Source: Rhodocyclaceae bacterium UBA2250
GTDB taxonomy: Bacteria > Pseudomonadota > Gammaproteobacteria > Burkholderiales > Rhodocyclaceae
Length of the DNA stretch: 7,837 bases
NCBI GenBank assembly: GCA_002347285.1
Contig: DDXW01000013.1
Location: 1-7,837, forward strand
Direction: 5' to 3'
The notes below the pieces were generated by a model. It did no database searches. It was given only the letters and a program-made list of their open reading frames with translations, and was not told the origin of the DNA. Within the stretch, counting starts at the first letter, position 1, and the number at the start of each line of letters is the position of its first letter. Made by a program: the position numbers and the translations under genes. This document shows positions 1-6,196 of the stretch, one piece after another.

Positions 1-465
1 GAGATGCTGCGCCGCCTGATGGTGCGCCTCGGCGTCGAGGAAAGTCGGGCCAAGACGCTGCTGGCCGCCGAGCCGAAGCAGGAGCGCGCCAAGCTGACGC
101 GCGCCGCGAACGGCGCCGGTGCGCTGACCCTGCAGGAACCCTTCGACCGCGCCTGGCGGCGCGTCGGCCTGGCGCTCGATCGCGTCGGCTTCACGGTCGA
201 GGACCGCGATCGCTCGCAGGGCATGTATTTCGTCCGCTACATCGACCCCGAGGCCGACCAGAAGAAGAAGGACGAAAAGGGCTGGCTCGACAAGCTGGCG
301 TTCTGGCGCGGCAAGCCGGATGTCGATCCGCAGGTGCAATACCGCATCCACGTGCGGGGCGACGGCGGCGACAGCAACGTGCGCGTCCTGACGCGCGAGG
401 GCGGCGTCGACAATTCCGAGACCGCGCGCAAGATTCTTGGATTGCTCCACGATCAGTTGAAGTGA
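1..465 (+). CDS. bamC: Outer membrane assembly lipoprotein BamC, C-terminal part (5' end outside window)
   Basis: BamC is a lipoprotein of the BAM complex, which inserts beta-barrel proteins into the outer membrane. The reading frame is open at the left edge, so the lipobox and N-terminal region lie outside. About 154 codons are visible, under half of a usual BamC. After a charged linker (about residues 15-38), the last 115 residues look like the C-terminal helix-grip domain: an 'LQEPFDRAWRRVGLALDRVG' helix, a strand 'MYFVRYIDP', a lysine/tryptophan-rich insert (KKKDEKGWLDKLAFW), a strand 'YRIHV', and a closing helix 'ETARKILGLLHDQL'. The ATG at position 4 is internal and not a true start. 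The TGA stop overlaps the GTG of the next gene by 4 bases. In many betaproteobacteria bamC follows dapA; that gene is not visible here. Family assignment is by recognition of this domain; confidence is good but not absolute. Confidence 0.85.
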   Translation, partial: EMLRRLMVRLGVEESRAKTLLAAEPKQERAKLTRAANGAGALTLQEPFDRAWRRVGLALDRVGFTVEDRDRSQGMYFVRYIDPEADQKKKDEKGWLDKLAFWRGKPDVDPQVQYRIHVRGDGGDSNVRVLTREGGVDNSETARKILGLLHDQLK

Positions 466-1226
466 TCCGCTTCGCTTCGCTGGGCAGCGGCAGCAAGGGC
501 AACGCGCTGCTGGTCGAGTGCGGCGGCACGCGCGTCCTGGTCGATTGCGGCTTCGGACCGCGCGAGCTGGCGACGCGCCTGGCGCGCCTCGGGCTGGAGG
601 CCGAGCAGGTCGATGCGGTGCTCGTCACCCACGAGCATGCCGATCATGTCGGCGGCGTCGCGCGCTGCGCGGCGCGCTTCGGCTGGACGGTGTACGCCAG
701 CCACGGCACGGTGGCAGCCAGCGGCCAGTTGGCGGGGCTCGGCGCGCGCCGCTTCGACAGCCATGCGCCGTTCGCGCTCGAGGATCTCGAAATCCATCCT
801 TTTCCCGTGCCGCACGACGCGCGCGAACCGACGCAGTTCGTCTTTTCCGACGGCGCACGGCGGCTCGGCGTGCTGACCGACGCCGGCACGGTGACGCCCC
901 ACATAGTCGCGACGCTCGCCGAGTGCGCCGCGCTGGTGCTCGAGTGCAACCATGACGCGGAGATGCTGCGCAACGGCCGCTACCCGCCGCCGCTGAAGCG
1001 GCGCATCGCCGGCGGCTTCGGCCACCTCGACAACACGCAGGCGGCCGGGTTGCTCCGATCGATCGGCGGCGGCCGGTTGCGGCACGTGATCGCCGCGCAT
1101 CTCTCCGAGGAAAACAACACGCCGGAACTCGCCCGTGCCGCACTCGCCGAGGCGCTGGGCTGCGGGACGGACTGGATCGGCGTGGCCAGCCAGACCGACG
1201 GTTTCGGCTGGCGTGAATTGGGATGA
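462..1226 (+). CDS. MBL-fold metallohydrolase, YycJ/WalJ-like
   Basis: A 254-residue metallo-beta-lactamase-fold hydrolase, close to the usual length for YycJ/WalJ-type proteins, which are related to phosphodiesterases and exonucleases. The N-terminus 'MIRFASLGSGSKGNALLVE' is typical of the group. The dinuclear metal site is complete: the HxHxDH motif is T-H57-E-H59-A-D61-H62, followed by H118 (PHDA), D140 (LTDAG) and H213 (AHLSEENN). It is probably a soluble cytoplasmic enzyme, since there is no signal peptide or membrane segment. The start is a GTG overlapping the bamC stop (GTGA). No strong Shine-Dalgarno precedes it, so translation is probably coupled to bamC. Its own TGA overlaps the rlmD ATG (ATGA). 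The substrate cannot be told from sequence: Bacillus WalJ has been linked to DNA repair and cell-wall coordination, but those partners are not seen here. Confidence 0.9.
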   Translation: MIRFASLGSGSKGNALLVECGGTRVLVDCGFGPRELATRLARLGLEAEQVDAVLVTHEHADHVGGVARCAARFGWTVYASHGTVAASGQLAGLGARRFDSHAPFALEDLEIHPFPVPHDAREPTQFVFSDGARRLGVLTDAGTVTPHIVATLAECAALVLECNHDAEMLRNGRYPPPLKRRIAGGFGHLDNTQAAGLLRSIGGGRLRHVIAAHLSEENNTPELARAALAEALGCGTDWIGVASQTDGFGWRELG

Positions 1227-2527
1227 GCACCATGAATATCGCCGACATCGAATCGCTCGACCACGAAGGGCGTGGCGTCGCCCACGTCAGCGGCAAGGCC
1301 ATCTTCATCGAAGGCGCGCTGCCAGGCGAACGGGTGAGCTACACCGCCTTCCGCCGCAAGCCGACCTTCGAGAACGCCCACGCCGACGCGATCCTCAAGG
1401 CCTCGAGCCAGCGCGTCGCACCGCGCTGTCCCCATTTCGGCGTCTGCGGCGGCTGCAGCATGCAGCATCTCGATCCGCGCGCCCAGGCCGCCGCCAAGCA
1501 GCGCGTCCTCGAGGATGCCTTCTGGCACATCGCGCGCCTGCGGCCCGAATCGATCCTGCCGCCGATCATCGGTCCGAGCTGGGGCTATCGCCGCCGCGCG
1601 CGGCTGACCGTGCGCAAGGTCGAGAAGAAGGGCGGCGTGCTGGTCGGCTTCCACGAGAAGCGCAGCAGCTACGTCGCGGTGATGGATTCGTGCGCGATCC
1701 TGCCGCCGCCCATCTCCGCCCTGCTGCCGGAACTGAAACGATTGGTCGCGTCGCTGTCGATTCCCGATCGCCTGCCGCAGATCGAGCTTGCCGTCGGCGA
1801 CACGCCGGCCGCGCTGGTGTTCCGCATTCTCGAGCCGCTGACGCCGGCCGACGAGGACGTGCTGCGAGCGTTCGCCGACCGCCACGGCGTACATGTCTGG
1901 CTGCAGACCGGCGGGCCGGACTCTGCGGCGCTGTTCCATCCCGCCGACGGCGGCTGGCCGGCCTACCGGCTGCCGGATTTCGACGTCACGCTGCGCTTCC
2001 GGCCGACCGACTTCACCCAGGTCAATCACGACGTGAACCGCGTGCTGGTGCGGCGGGCCATGGGTCTGCTGGGAGTGCGGCCGGGCGAAAAAATCGCCGA
2101 CATGTTCTGCGGCCTCGGCAACTTCACGCTGCCGCTGGCGCGCCTGGGCGCCCATGTCGTCGGCGTCGAGGGCAGCGCGCCGCTGATCGCGCGGGCGAAG
2201 GAAAACGCCGTGCTCAACGGCTTGGCCGACCGCATCGACTACCGCGTCGCCAACCTGTTCGAGGTGACGCCGGAAGCCTTGGCCGCCTGGGGGCGCTTCG
2301 ACAAGATGCTGATCGATCCGCCGCGCGAAGGCGCGGTCGAGCTGGTCAAGTCCTTCGACGAGGGAGCGCCGTCGCGCATCGTCTACGTTTCGTGCAACCC
2401 GGCGACGCTGGCGCGCGACGCCGCGGTGTTGGTGCACGAGAAAAACTACCGCCTGCGGGCGGCGGGCATCGCCAACATGTTCCCGCAGACCTCGCACGTC
2501 GAGTCGATTGCACTGTTCGAACGGTAG
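1223..2527 (+). CDS. rlmD: 23S rRNA (uracil(1939)-C(5))-methyltransferase RlmD
   Basis: RlmD (formerly RumA) uses S-adenosylmethionine to methylate C5 of U1939 in 23S rRNA. The protein has 434 residues, the usual size. An N-terminal TRAM RNA-binding domain (about 1-60, 'IESLDHEGRGVAHV') is followed by the four cysteines of the [4Fe-4S] cluster: C69, C75, C78 (CPHFGVCGGC) and C157 (MDSC). The methyltransferase core shows the SAM-binding loop 'DMFCGLGNFTLPLA', 'IDPPREG', the nucleophile C391 in 'YVSCNPATLARD', and the general base E427 in 'SHVES'. No expected catalytic residue is missing. ATG 1223 overlaps the upstream stop; ATG 1232 (residue 4) sits behind GGGATGAG and is an alternative start. 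It is the last gene of the bamC-MBL-rlmD operon and ends just before a strong hairpin. The neighbouring genes do not suggest a shared pathway. Confidence 0.96.
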   Translation: MSTMNIADIESLDHEGRGVAHVSGKAIFIEGALPGERVSYTAFRRKPTFENAHADAILKASSQRVAPRCPHFGVCGGCSMQHLDPRAQAAAKQRVLEDAFWHIARLRPESILPPIIGPSWGYRRRARLTVRKVEKKGGVLVGFHEKRSSYVAVMDSCAILPPPISALLPELKRLVASLSIPDRLPQIELAVGDTPAALVFRILEPLTPADEDVLRAFADRHGVHVWLQTGGPDSAALFHPADGGWPAYRLPDFDVTLRFRPTDFTQVNHDVNRVLVRRAMGLLGVRPGEKIADMFCGLGNFTLPLARLGAHVVGVEGSAPLIARAKENAVLNGLADRIDYRVANLFEVTPEALAAWGRFDKMLIDPPREGAVELVKSFDEGAPSRIVYVSCNPATLARDAAVLVHEKNYRLRAAGIANMFPQTSHVESIALFER

Positions 2528-2535
2528 AAACGAAA

Positions 2536-2557
2536 ACGGCGCTCCGCGGAGCGCCGT
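2536..2557. terminator. Hairpin terminator between convergent rlmD and yccA-like genes
   Basis: Positions 2536-2557 form a perfect inverted repeat centred between 2546 and 2547 (arm CGGCGCTCCG), giving a stem of at least 8 G/C-rich pairs. It lies 8 bases after the rlmD stop and 27 bases beyond the yccA stop. On the - strand the stem is followed by TTTTCGTTTC, a fair U-tract. On the + strand only GTGTTTG follows. It therefore probably terminates yccA transcription best, and may act more weakly on the rlmD side. Confidence 0.8.
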
Positions 2558-2584
2558 GTTTGACGTCTTGCCAGCGCCGACTTT

Positions 2585-3268
2585 TTAGTCGCGCTCCCCG
2601 GCGAAGGCCATCAGCAGGTTCAGCAGATGGACGAAGACGTTGTAGACGTCGAGATAGACGGCCAGCGTCGCGGTGATGTAGTTGTCCTCGCCACCCTGCA
2701 CGATGCGGCTGATGTCGTAGAGGATGAAGGCGGAGAAGATCGCCACGGCCAGCGCCGAGATCGTCAGCGCGAGGGCCGGGATCTGGAAGAAGATGTTGGC
2801 GACCATCGCGATCAGCAGCAGGATCGCGCCGGCGAGCAGGAACTTGCCGAGGTTCGAAAAGTCGCGCTTCGACGTGGCGGCGATGCCGGACAACACGAAG
2901 AAGATCGTGCCGGTGCCGCCGGCGGCCATGGCGATCAGGCTGCCGCCATTGGAGAAACCCAGCGCCACGCGCAGGATGCCAGACAGCATCAGCCCCATGA
3001 AGAAGGTGAAGCCAAGCAGCAGGACGACGCCCATGCCGCTGTTCTTGGTCTTCTCGATGCCCCAGAAGAAGGCGAAGGCGACGCCCATGAACAGCACGAA
3101 ACCCATGAAGCCGCCGAACAGCGGCAGGTTCAGTTGGATGCCGGCCATCGCCCCCAGCACGGTCGGCACCATCGACAGAGCGAGCAGCGCGTAGGTGTTG
3201 CGCAGCACGCGGTTCTGGCGGATGGCATATTCGGAAGTGCCCTGTTGGGCGATCTGGAACGGTTGCAT
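2585..3268 (-). CDS. yccA: Bax inhibitor-1/YccA family integral membrane protein
   Basis: A 227-residue inner-membrane protein of the BI-1 (UPF0005) family, closest by eye to E. coli YccA, which interacts with and modulates the membrane protease FtsH. Seven hydrophobic segments are visible at about 26-43, 52-70, 79-100, 108-128, 143-162, 166-186 and 197-220. The family signature at the end is clear: 'ILYDISRIVQGGEDNYITATLAVYLDVYNVFVHLLNLL'. D185 and D207 match the paired acidic residues of ion-conducting BI-1 members such as Bacillus YetJ. From memory, E. coli YccA does not keep both. The frame is open upstream to 3334, but the start chosen is ATG 3268-3266: it has a good Shine-Dalgarno (AAGGAAAGGGAA), matches the family N-terminus 'VLRNTYALLALS', and a promoter with its predicted start site lies between it and the upstream alternative. 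It is transcribed alone, ending at the shared hairpin with rlmD. The FtsH role is inferred from the family. Confidence 0.93.
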   Translation of the reverse strand: MQPFQIAQQGTSEYAIRQNRVLRNTYALLALSMVPTVLGAMAGIQLNLPLFGGFMGFVLFMGVAFAFFWGIEKTKNSGMGVVLLLGFTFFMGLMLSGILRVALGFSNGGSLIAMAAGGTGTIFFVLSGIAATSKRDFSNLGKFLLAGAILLLIAMVANIFFQIPALALTISALAVAIFSAFILYDISRIVQGGEDNYITATLAVYLDVYNVFVHLLNLLMAFAGERD

Positions 3269-3274
3269 TGACGA

Positions 3275-3286
3275 TTCCCTTTCCTT
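3275..3286 (-). promoter_or_regulatory. Ribosome binding site fixing the yccA start
   Basis: On the - strand AAGGAAAGGGAA ends 6 bases before the ATG at 3268-3266. This purine-rich stretch supports the short start over the in-frame ATG at 3334, which would add 22 non-family residues. Confidence 0.75.
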
Positions 3287-3305
3287 GGTTGGCGAACAGC
3301 AATTG

Positions 3306-3334
3306 AGACTACCGAATCGGAGTGAAAGTTTCAA
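3306..3334 (-). promoter_or_regulatory. Sigma70-type promoter for yccA
   Basis: On the - strand TTGAAA (3334-3329, 5 of 6 to TTGACA) is followed after exactly 17 bases by TAGTCT (3311-3306, 4 of 6 to TATAAT). Transcription would start near 3299, giving a leader of about 31 bases that contains the Shine-Dalgarno. A direct repeat TCCGATT overlaps the -35 (3339-3333) and the spacer (3321-3315), with an 11-base palindrome TGAAACTTTCA between them, so an operator here is possible. This is a sequence-only prediction. Confidence 0.5.
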
Positions 3335-3373
3335 TCGGACACGGCCTTGAAAATGCGGATGTTTCCCACCGAT

Positions 3374-3505
3374 TCAACCGTAGATCTTGCACATCAGCGG
3401 CGTGACGGCGGGATGTGTCGTCAGCCCGATCAGCGACAGGATGGCCGCGGCGATGGCGATCCGCCACAACCAGCGCTTGACGGCGGGCGGCGGCAGCTTA
3501 TTCAG
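3374..3505 (-). CDS. Putative small single-pass membrane protein, non-ATG (CTG) start
   Basis: This 43-codon ORF lies directly behind typA, ending with TGA at 3376-3374. Read from CTG 3505-3503 the protein would start '(M)NKLPPPAVKRWLWR', continue with one hydrophobic segment 'IAIAAAILSLIGL' (about residues 16-28), and end 'THPAVTPLMCKIYG'. Positive residues before the segment (K10, R11, R15) suggest the N-terminus stays inside. The frame has no ATG or GTG before the hydrophobic segment. The CTG has a well-placed Shine-Dalgarno (GAGGA at 3515-3511, 5-base spacer) and overlaps the typA stop by 8 bases, consistent with coupled translation. A TTG at 3469-3467 would give a 31-residue product without a visible Shine-Dalgarno. 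I do not recognise a family and assign no function. It could also be a chance ORF or the remnant of an ATG-started gene; the coherent membrane-protein composition argues for a real or recently real gene. Confidence 0.45.
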   Translation of the reverse strand: MNKLPPPAVKRWLWRIAIAAAILSLIGLTTHPAVTPLMCKIYG

Positions 3506-5321
3506 CGGCTTCCTCGCGGCTGGCGCGCTTCCTTTCGTGCGGATCGAGGTGGCGCTTGCGCAGGCGGATCGATTTCGGCGTGATCTCGACCAGTTCGTCG
3601 TCGGCGATGAATTCGACCGCGGACTCCAGCGTGAGCTGGATCGGCGGCACTAGGCGCACCGCCTCGTCGGTACCCGAGGCGCGCACGTTGGTGAGCTGCT
3701 TGCCCTTGATCGGATTGACGATGAGGTCGTTATCGCGGCTGTGGATGCCGATGATCATGCCTTCATACAGCGCCTCGCCGGGGTTGACGAACATGCGACC
3801 GCGGTCCTGCAGCTTCCATAGCGCGTAGGCGACGGCGGGGCCGTCTTCGGCCGAGACCAGCACGCCGTTGCGTCGTTCGGCCATGGCGCCGGCCCAGGGG
3901 CCGTACTCGTCGAAGACGTGGCTGGCGAGGCCGGTGCCGCGCGTCAGCGTCAGGAACTCGCCCTGGAAGCCGATCAGGCCGCGTGCCGGGATGCGGTATT
4001 CGAGGCGCACACGGCCCCGGCCGTCCGGCTGCATGTCCTGCAGCTCGCCCTTGCGGCGGCCGAGTTCTTCCATGACGCCGCCCTGGTGGCCCTCTTCGAC
4101 ATCCACCGTGAGCATCTCGTAGGGTTCCTGCTTTGTGCCGTCTTCCAGTTCATGGACGACGACGCGCGGCCGGCCGACCGCCATTTCATAGCCCTCGCGG
4201 CGCATGTTCTCGAGCAGGATGGTCAGATGCAGCTCGCCGCGGCCCGAAACCTCGAAGACGTCGGCGTTCTCGGTGTCCTTGACCCGCAGCGCCACGTTGG
4301 AGAGCAGTTCCTTGTTGAGGCGCTCGCGGATCTGGCGGCTGGTGACGAACTTGCCTTCCTTGCCGGCCAGCGGCGAGGTGTTGACCTGGAAGTTGATCGT
4401 CAGCGTCGGCTCGTCCACGCTGATCGGCGGCAGGCCGACAGGGTTGTCCACGGCGCACAGCGTGACGCCGATGCCGACCTGCTCGATGCCGGAGACCAGC
4501 ACGATGTCACCGGCCTCGGCGTCCTGGGCCTGTTCGCGTTCGAGGCCCTTGAATACCTGCACCTGACCGACCTTGGCCGTGCCGCGATTCTCGTCGCCGT
4601 ACATCACGGCGACCTGCTGGTTGGGCTTGATGTGGCCTTTCTTGATGCGGCCGATGCCGATGCGGCCGACGTAGGAGTTGTAGTCGAGCGAGCAGATCTG
4701 CAGCTGCAGCGGTGCATCGGAATCGACGTCGGGTGGCGGCACGTGCCGCAGGATCGCTTCGTAGAGCGGGCGCATGTCGGTGCCCGGGGTGTGCGAGGCC
4801 ATCATCGCGTAGCCGTTGAGCGCCGAGGCGTAGACGACCGGGAAGTCGAGCTGTTCCTCGGTGGCGCCGAGCTTGTCGAACAGGTCGAAGGTGTGGTTGA
4901 TGACCCAGTCGGGCCGTGCGCCGGGGCGGTCGATCTTGTTGATGACGACGATAGGTTTCAAACCAAGTGCCAGCGCCTTCTTGGTAACGAAGCGCGTCTG
5001 CGGCATCGGTCCCTCGACGGCATCGACCAGCAGCAGCACGCCATCCACCATCGACAGCACGCGCTCGACCTCGCCGCCGAAATCGGCGTGGCCCGGGGTG
5101 TCGACGATGTTGATGTGGGTGCCCTCGAAGTCGATCGCGCAGTTCTTGGCGAGGATGGTGATGCCGCGCTCCTTCTCGATGTCGTTCGAGTCCATGACGC
5201 GCTCGGCGACCTGCTGGTTTTCGCGGAAGGTGCCGGACTGGCGCAGCAGCTGGTCGACGAGGGTGGTCTTGCCATGATCGACGTGGGCGATAATGGCGAT
5301 ATTGCGCAGGGAACGGGACAT
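3498..5321 (-). CDS. typA: Translational GTPase TypA/BipA
   Basis: TypA (BipA) is a ribosome-binding GTPase of the EF-G/LepA class, involved in ribosome assembly and stress or cold adaptation. The protein has 607 residues, the standard length. The GTPase motifs are all intact: G1 A12-H-V-D-H-G-K-T19, switch I 'EKERGITI' (49-56), G3 D74-T-P-G-H78, G4 N128-K-I-D131, and G5 S166-A-L168. Domain II, the two alpha/beta domains (including 'GRGELHLTILLENMRREGYE') and the TypA-specific C-terminal domain ('IKGKQLTNVRASGTDEAVRL') follow, then a basic tail 'RKRHLDPHERKRASREEAAE'. The frame is open far upstream, but the family N-terminus 'MSRSLRNIAIIAHVDHGK' fixes the start at 5321. The bases before it are pyrimidine/GC-rich with no Shine-Dalgarno, which is unusual for such a gene. 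It is divergent from the thioinosine phosphorylase gene, and a small ORF overlaps its stop. Confidence 0.97.
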   Translation of the reverse strand: MSRSLRNIAIIAHVDHGKTTLVDQLLRQSGTFRENQQVAERVMDSNDIEKERGITILAKNCAIDFEGTHINIVDTPGHADFGGEVERVLSMVDGVLLLVDAVEGPMPQTRFVTKKALALGLKPIVVINKIDRPGARPDWVINHTFDLFDKLGATEEQLDFPVVYASALNGYAMMASHTPGTDMRPLYEAILRHVPPPDVDSDAPLQLQICSLDYNSYVGRIGIGRIKKGHIKPNQQVAVMYGDENRGTAKVGQVQVFKGLEREQAQDAEAGDIVLVSGIEQVGIGVTLCAVDNPVGLPPISVDEPTLTINFQVNTSPLAGKEGKFVTSRQIRERLNKELLSNVALRVKDTENADVFEVSGRGELHLTILLENMRREGYEMAVGRPRVVVHELEDGTKQEPYEMLTVDVEEGHQGGVMEELGRRKGELQDMQPDGRGRVRLEYRIPARGLIGFQGEFLTLTRGTGLASHVFDEYGPWAGAMAERRNGVLVSAEDGPAVAYALWKLQDRGRMFVNPGEALYEGMIIGIHSRDNDLIVNPIKGKQLTNVRASGTDEAVRLVPPIQLTLESAVEFIADDELVEITPKSIRLRKRHLDPHERKRASREEAAE

Positions 5322-5361
5322 CGGCGGAGGCGCGCGCGGCGCTGGAGGAAAAAGGGCGCGC

Positions 5362-5370
5362 ATTCTAGCA
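5362..5370 (-). promoter_or_regulatory. Extended -10 promoter element for typA
   Basis: On the - strand TGCTAGAAT reads as an extended -10 (TGn plus TAGAAT, 5 of 6 to TATAAT). No good -35 is visible 16-18 bases upstream, which fits an extended -10 promoter. Transcription would start near 5355 and give a leader of about 34 bases. The ATG that overlaps this element (5363-5361) would then not be transcribed, supporting the 5321 start of typA. Confidence 0.5.
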
Positions 5371-5398
5371 GAGGCGCCCGTCCGGCACGACGAATGTG

Positions 5399-5405
5399 AA
5401 GGGAG
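5399..5405 (+). promoter_or_regulatory. Ribosome binding site of the thioinosine phosphorylase gene
   Basis: AAGGGAG lies 6 bases before ATG 5412. It selects that frame over an overlapping + strand ORF starting at 5396 in another frame, whose arginine-rich product resembles no protein I know. Confidence 0.75.
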
Positions 5406-5411
5406 ATCAGG

Positions 5412-6155
5412 ATGTTGGCAATCATCGGCGGCAGCGGGCTGACCCAGCTGGCCTGTCTGGAAGTCTCGCGGCACGAGATCGTGCGCACGCCCTACGGCGA
5501 GCCGTCGGGCACGCTCACCTTCGGCCGCATCGGCCCGCAGGACGTGGTTTTCCTGGCGCGGCACGGCTATGGCCATACGATTCCGCCGCACCGGGTGAAC
5601 TACCGGGCGAACATCTGGGCGCTGGTCAGGGCGGCGGGGGCCAGCGGGATCGTCTCGGTCGCCTCGGTCGGCGGCATCCGCGCCGACCTCGGGCCGGGCG
5701 CGCTGGTGGTGCCGCACCAGATCATCGATTACACCTGGGGACGCCCCCATACCTTCTTCGACGGCGGCGAGGCGCCGGTGGCGCACGTCGATTTCACCGA
5801 ACCCTACGACCGCGACCTGCGCGAACGCCTGCTGTGCGCCGGCGAAGCCGTCGGCCTGACGGTATCCGGCGCGGCGGTCTATGCGGCCACGCAGGGGCCG
5901 CGTCTCGAGAGCGCGGCGGAGATCGAGCGCTGCGCGCGCGACGGCGCCGACATCGTCGGCATGACCGGCATGCCCGAGGCGGGACTGGCCCGCGAACTGG
6001 AAACGCCGTATGCGGCGATCTGCGCCGTGGCGAACTGGGCGGCGGGACGCGGCGACTCGGCCAGCGCGATCCGGCTGGACCAGATCGAAGCCGTCCTGCA
6101 GGAATCGCTGGGCCAGGTGCGTCGCGTCATCGAGCACCTCTGCGCCACCGCCTAG
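5412..6155 (+). CDS. S-methyl-5'-thioinosine phosphorylase (MTAP/PNP family)
   Basis: A 247-residue nucleoside phosphorylase of the MTAP/PNP family. It most probably cleaves S-methyl-5'-thioinosine with phosphate into hypoxanthine and methylthioribose-1-phosphate, a purine and sulfur salvage step downstream of methylthioadenosine deamination. Visible features are the phosphate-binding 'IIGGSG' (4-9) and 'RHG' (50-52), 'HRVNYRANI' (60-68), 'QGPRLESAAEI' (161-171) and 'GMTGMPEAGLARE' (183-195). At the base-recognition position the protein has N208 in 'VANWAAG', where human MTAP has Asp220 (ATDYD). Asn here favours a 6-oxopurine, so the inosine-type substrate of Pseudomonas PA3004 is preferred over methylthioadenosine. 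It starts at ATG 5412 with a good Shine-Dalgarno. It is divergent from typA and convergent with the cNMP-binding gene, so it appears monocistronic. Some pipelines would label it mtnP. Family is sure; substrate is inferred. Confidence 0.92.
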   Translation: MLAIIGGSGLTQLACLEVSRHEIVRTPYGEPSGTLTFGRIGPQDVVFLARHGYGHTIPPHRVNYRANIWALVRAAGASGIVSVASVGGIRADLGPGALVVPHQIIDYTWGRPHTFFDGGEAPVAHVDFTEPYDRDLRERLLCAGEAVGLTVSGAAVYAATQGPRLESAAEIERCARDGADIVGMTGMPEAGLARELETPYAAICAVANWAAGRGDSASAIRLDQIEAVLQESLGQVRRVIEHLCATA

Positions 6156-6196
6156 CCGCCTCGCCAGCGCCGAGTTTTAGGCCCGCCATCCCCCAC

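Larger units (their letters stand above)
5322..5411. other. Divergent intergenic region between typA and the thioinosine phosphorylase gene
   Basis: This 90-base region must serve transcription in both directions unless one gene is read from elsewhere. The typA side has the extended -10 at 5362-5370 and a C/T-rich leader (TTTTTCCTCCAGCG near 5354-5341). On the + strand I see the ribosome binding site before 5412, but no convincing -35/-10 pair. Confidence 0.6.

Noticed and set aside
980..2497. Long - strand ORF (505 codons) opposite the MBL hydrolase and rlmD
   Set aside because: It mirrors the codon bias of the GC-rich sense genes and is rich in R, A, Q, H and D with no recognisable domain. 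rlmD on the other strand has all family motifs.
1135..2676. Long + strand ORF (513 codons) overlapping rlmD in another frame
   Set aside because: Arginine/alanine-rich shadow frame without domains; rlmD in its own frame explains the sequence.
3269..3334. Upstream in-frame ATG of yccA adding 22 residues
   Set aside because: The extension does not match the family, and the promoter and strong Shine-Dalgarno point to the start at 3268.
3347..3653. Two + strand ORFs of 78 and 88 codons between yccA and typA
   Set aside because: They overlap the typA 3' end and the small - strand ORF, have no ribosome site or recognisable domain, and look like shadow frames.
3918..5399. Long + strand ORF (493 codons) opposite typA
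   Set aside because: Low-complexity D/A/R/V composition typical of the antisense of a GC-rich gene; TypA on the - strand is complete.
5322..6137. N-terminal extension of typA by 272 codons
   Set aside because: The extra part is the antisense of the thioinosine phosphorylase gene plus the intergenic region. TypA homologues start at the MSRSLRN position.
6163..6180. Similarity of GCCAGCGCCGA-TTTTAG here to 2570-2588, near the ends of two convergent gene pairs
   Set aside because: The GC-rich core GCCAGCGCCGA also occurs within the yccA coding region near 2750, so the match is likely chance plus an AT-rich stop context.
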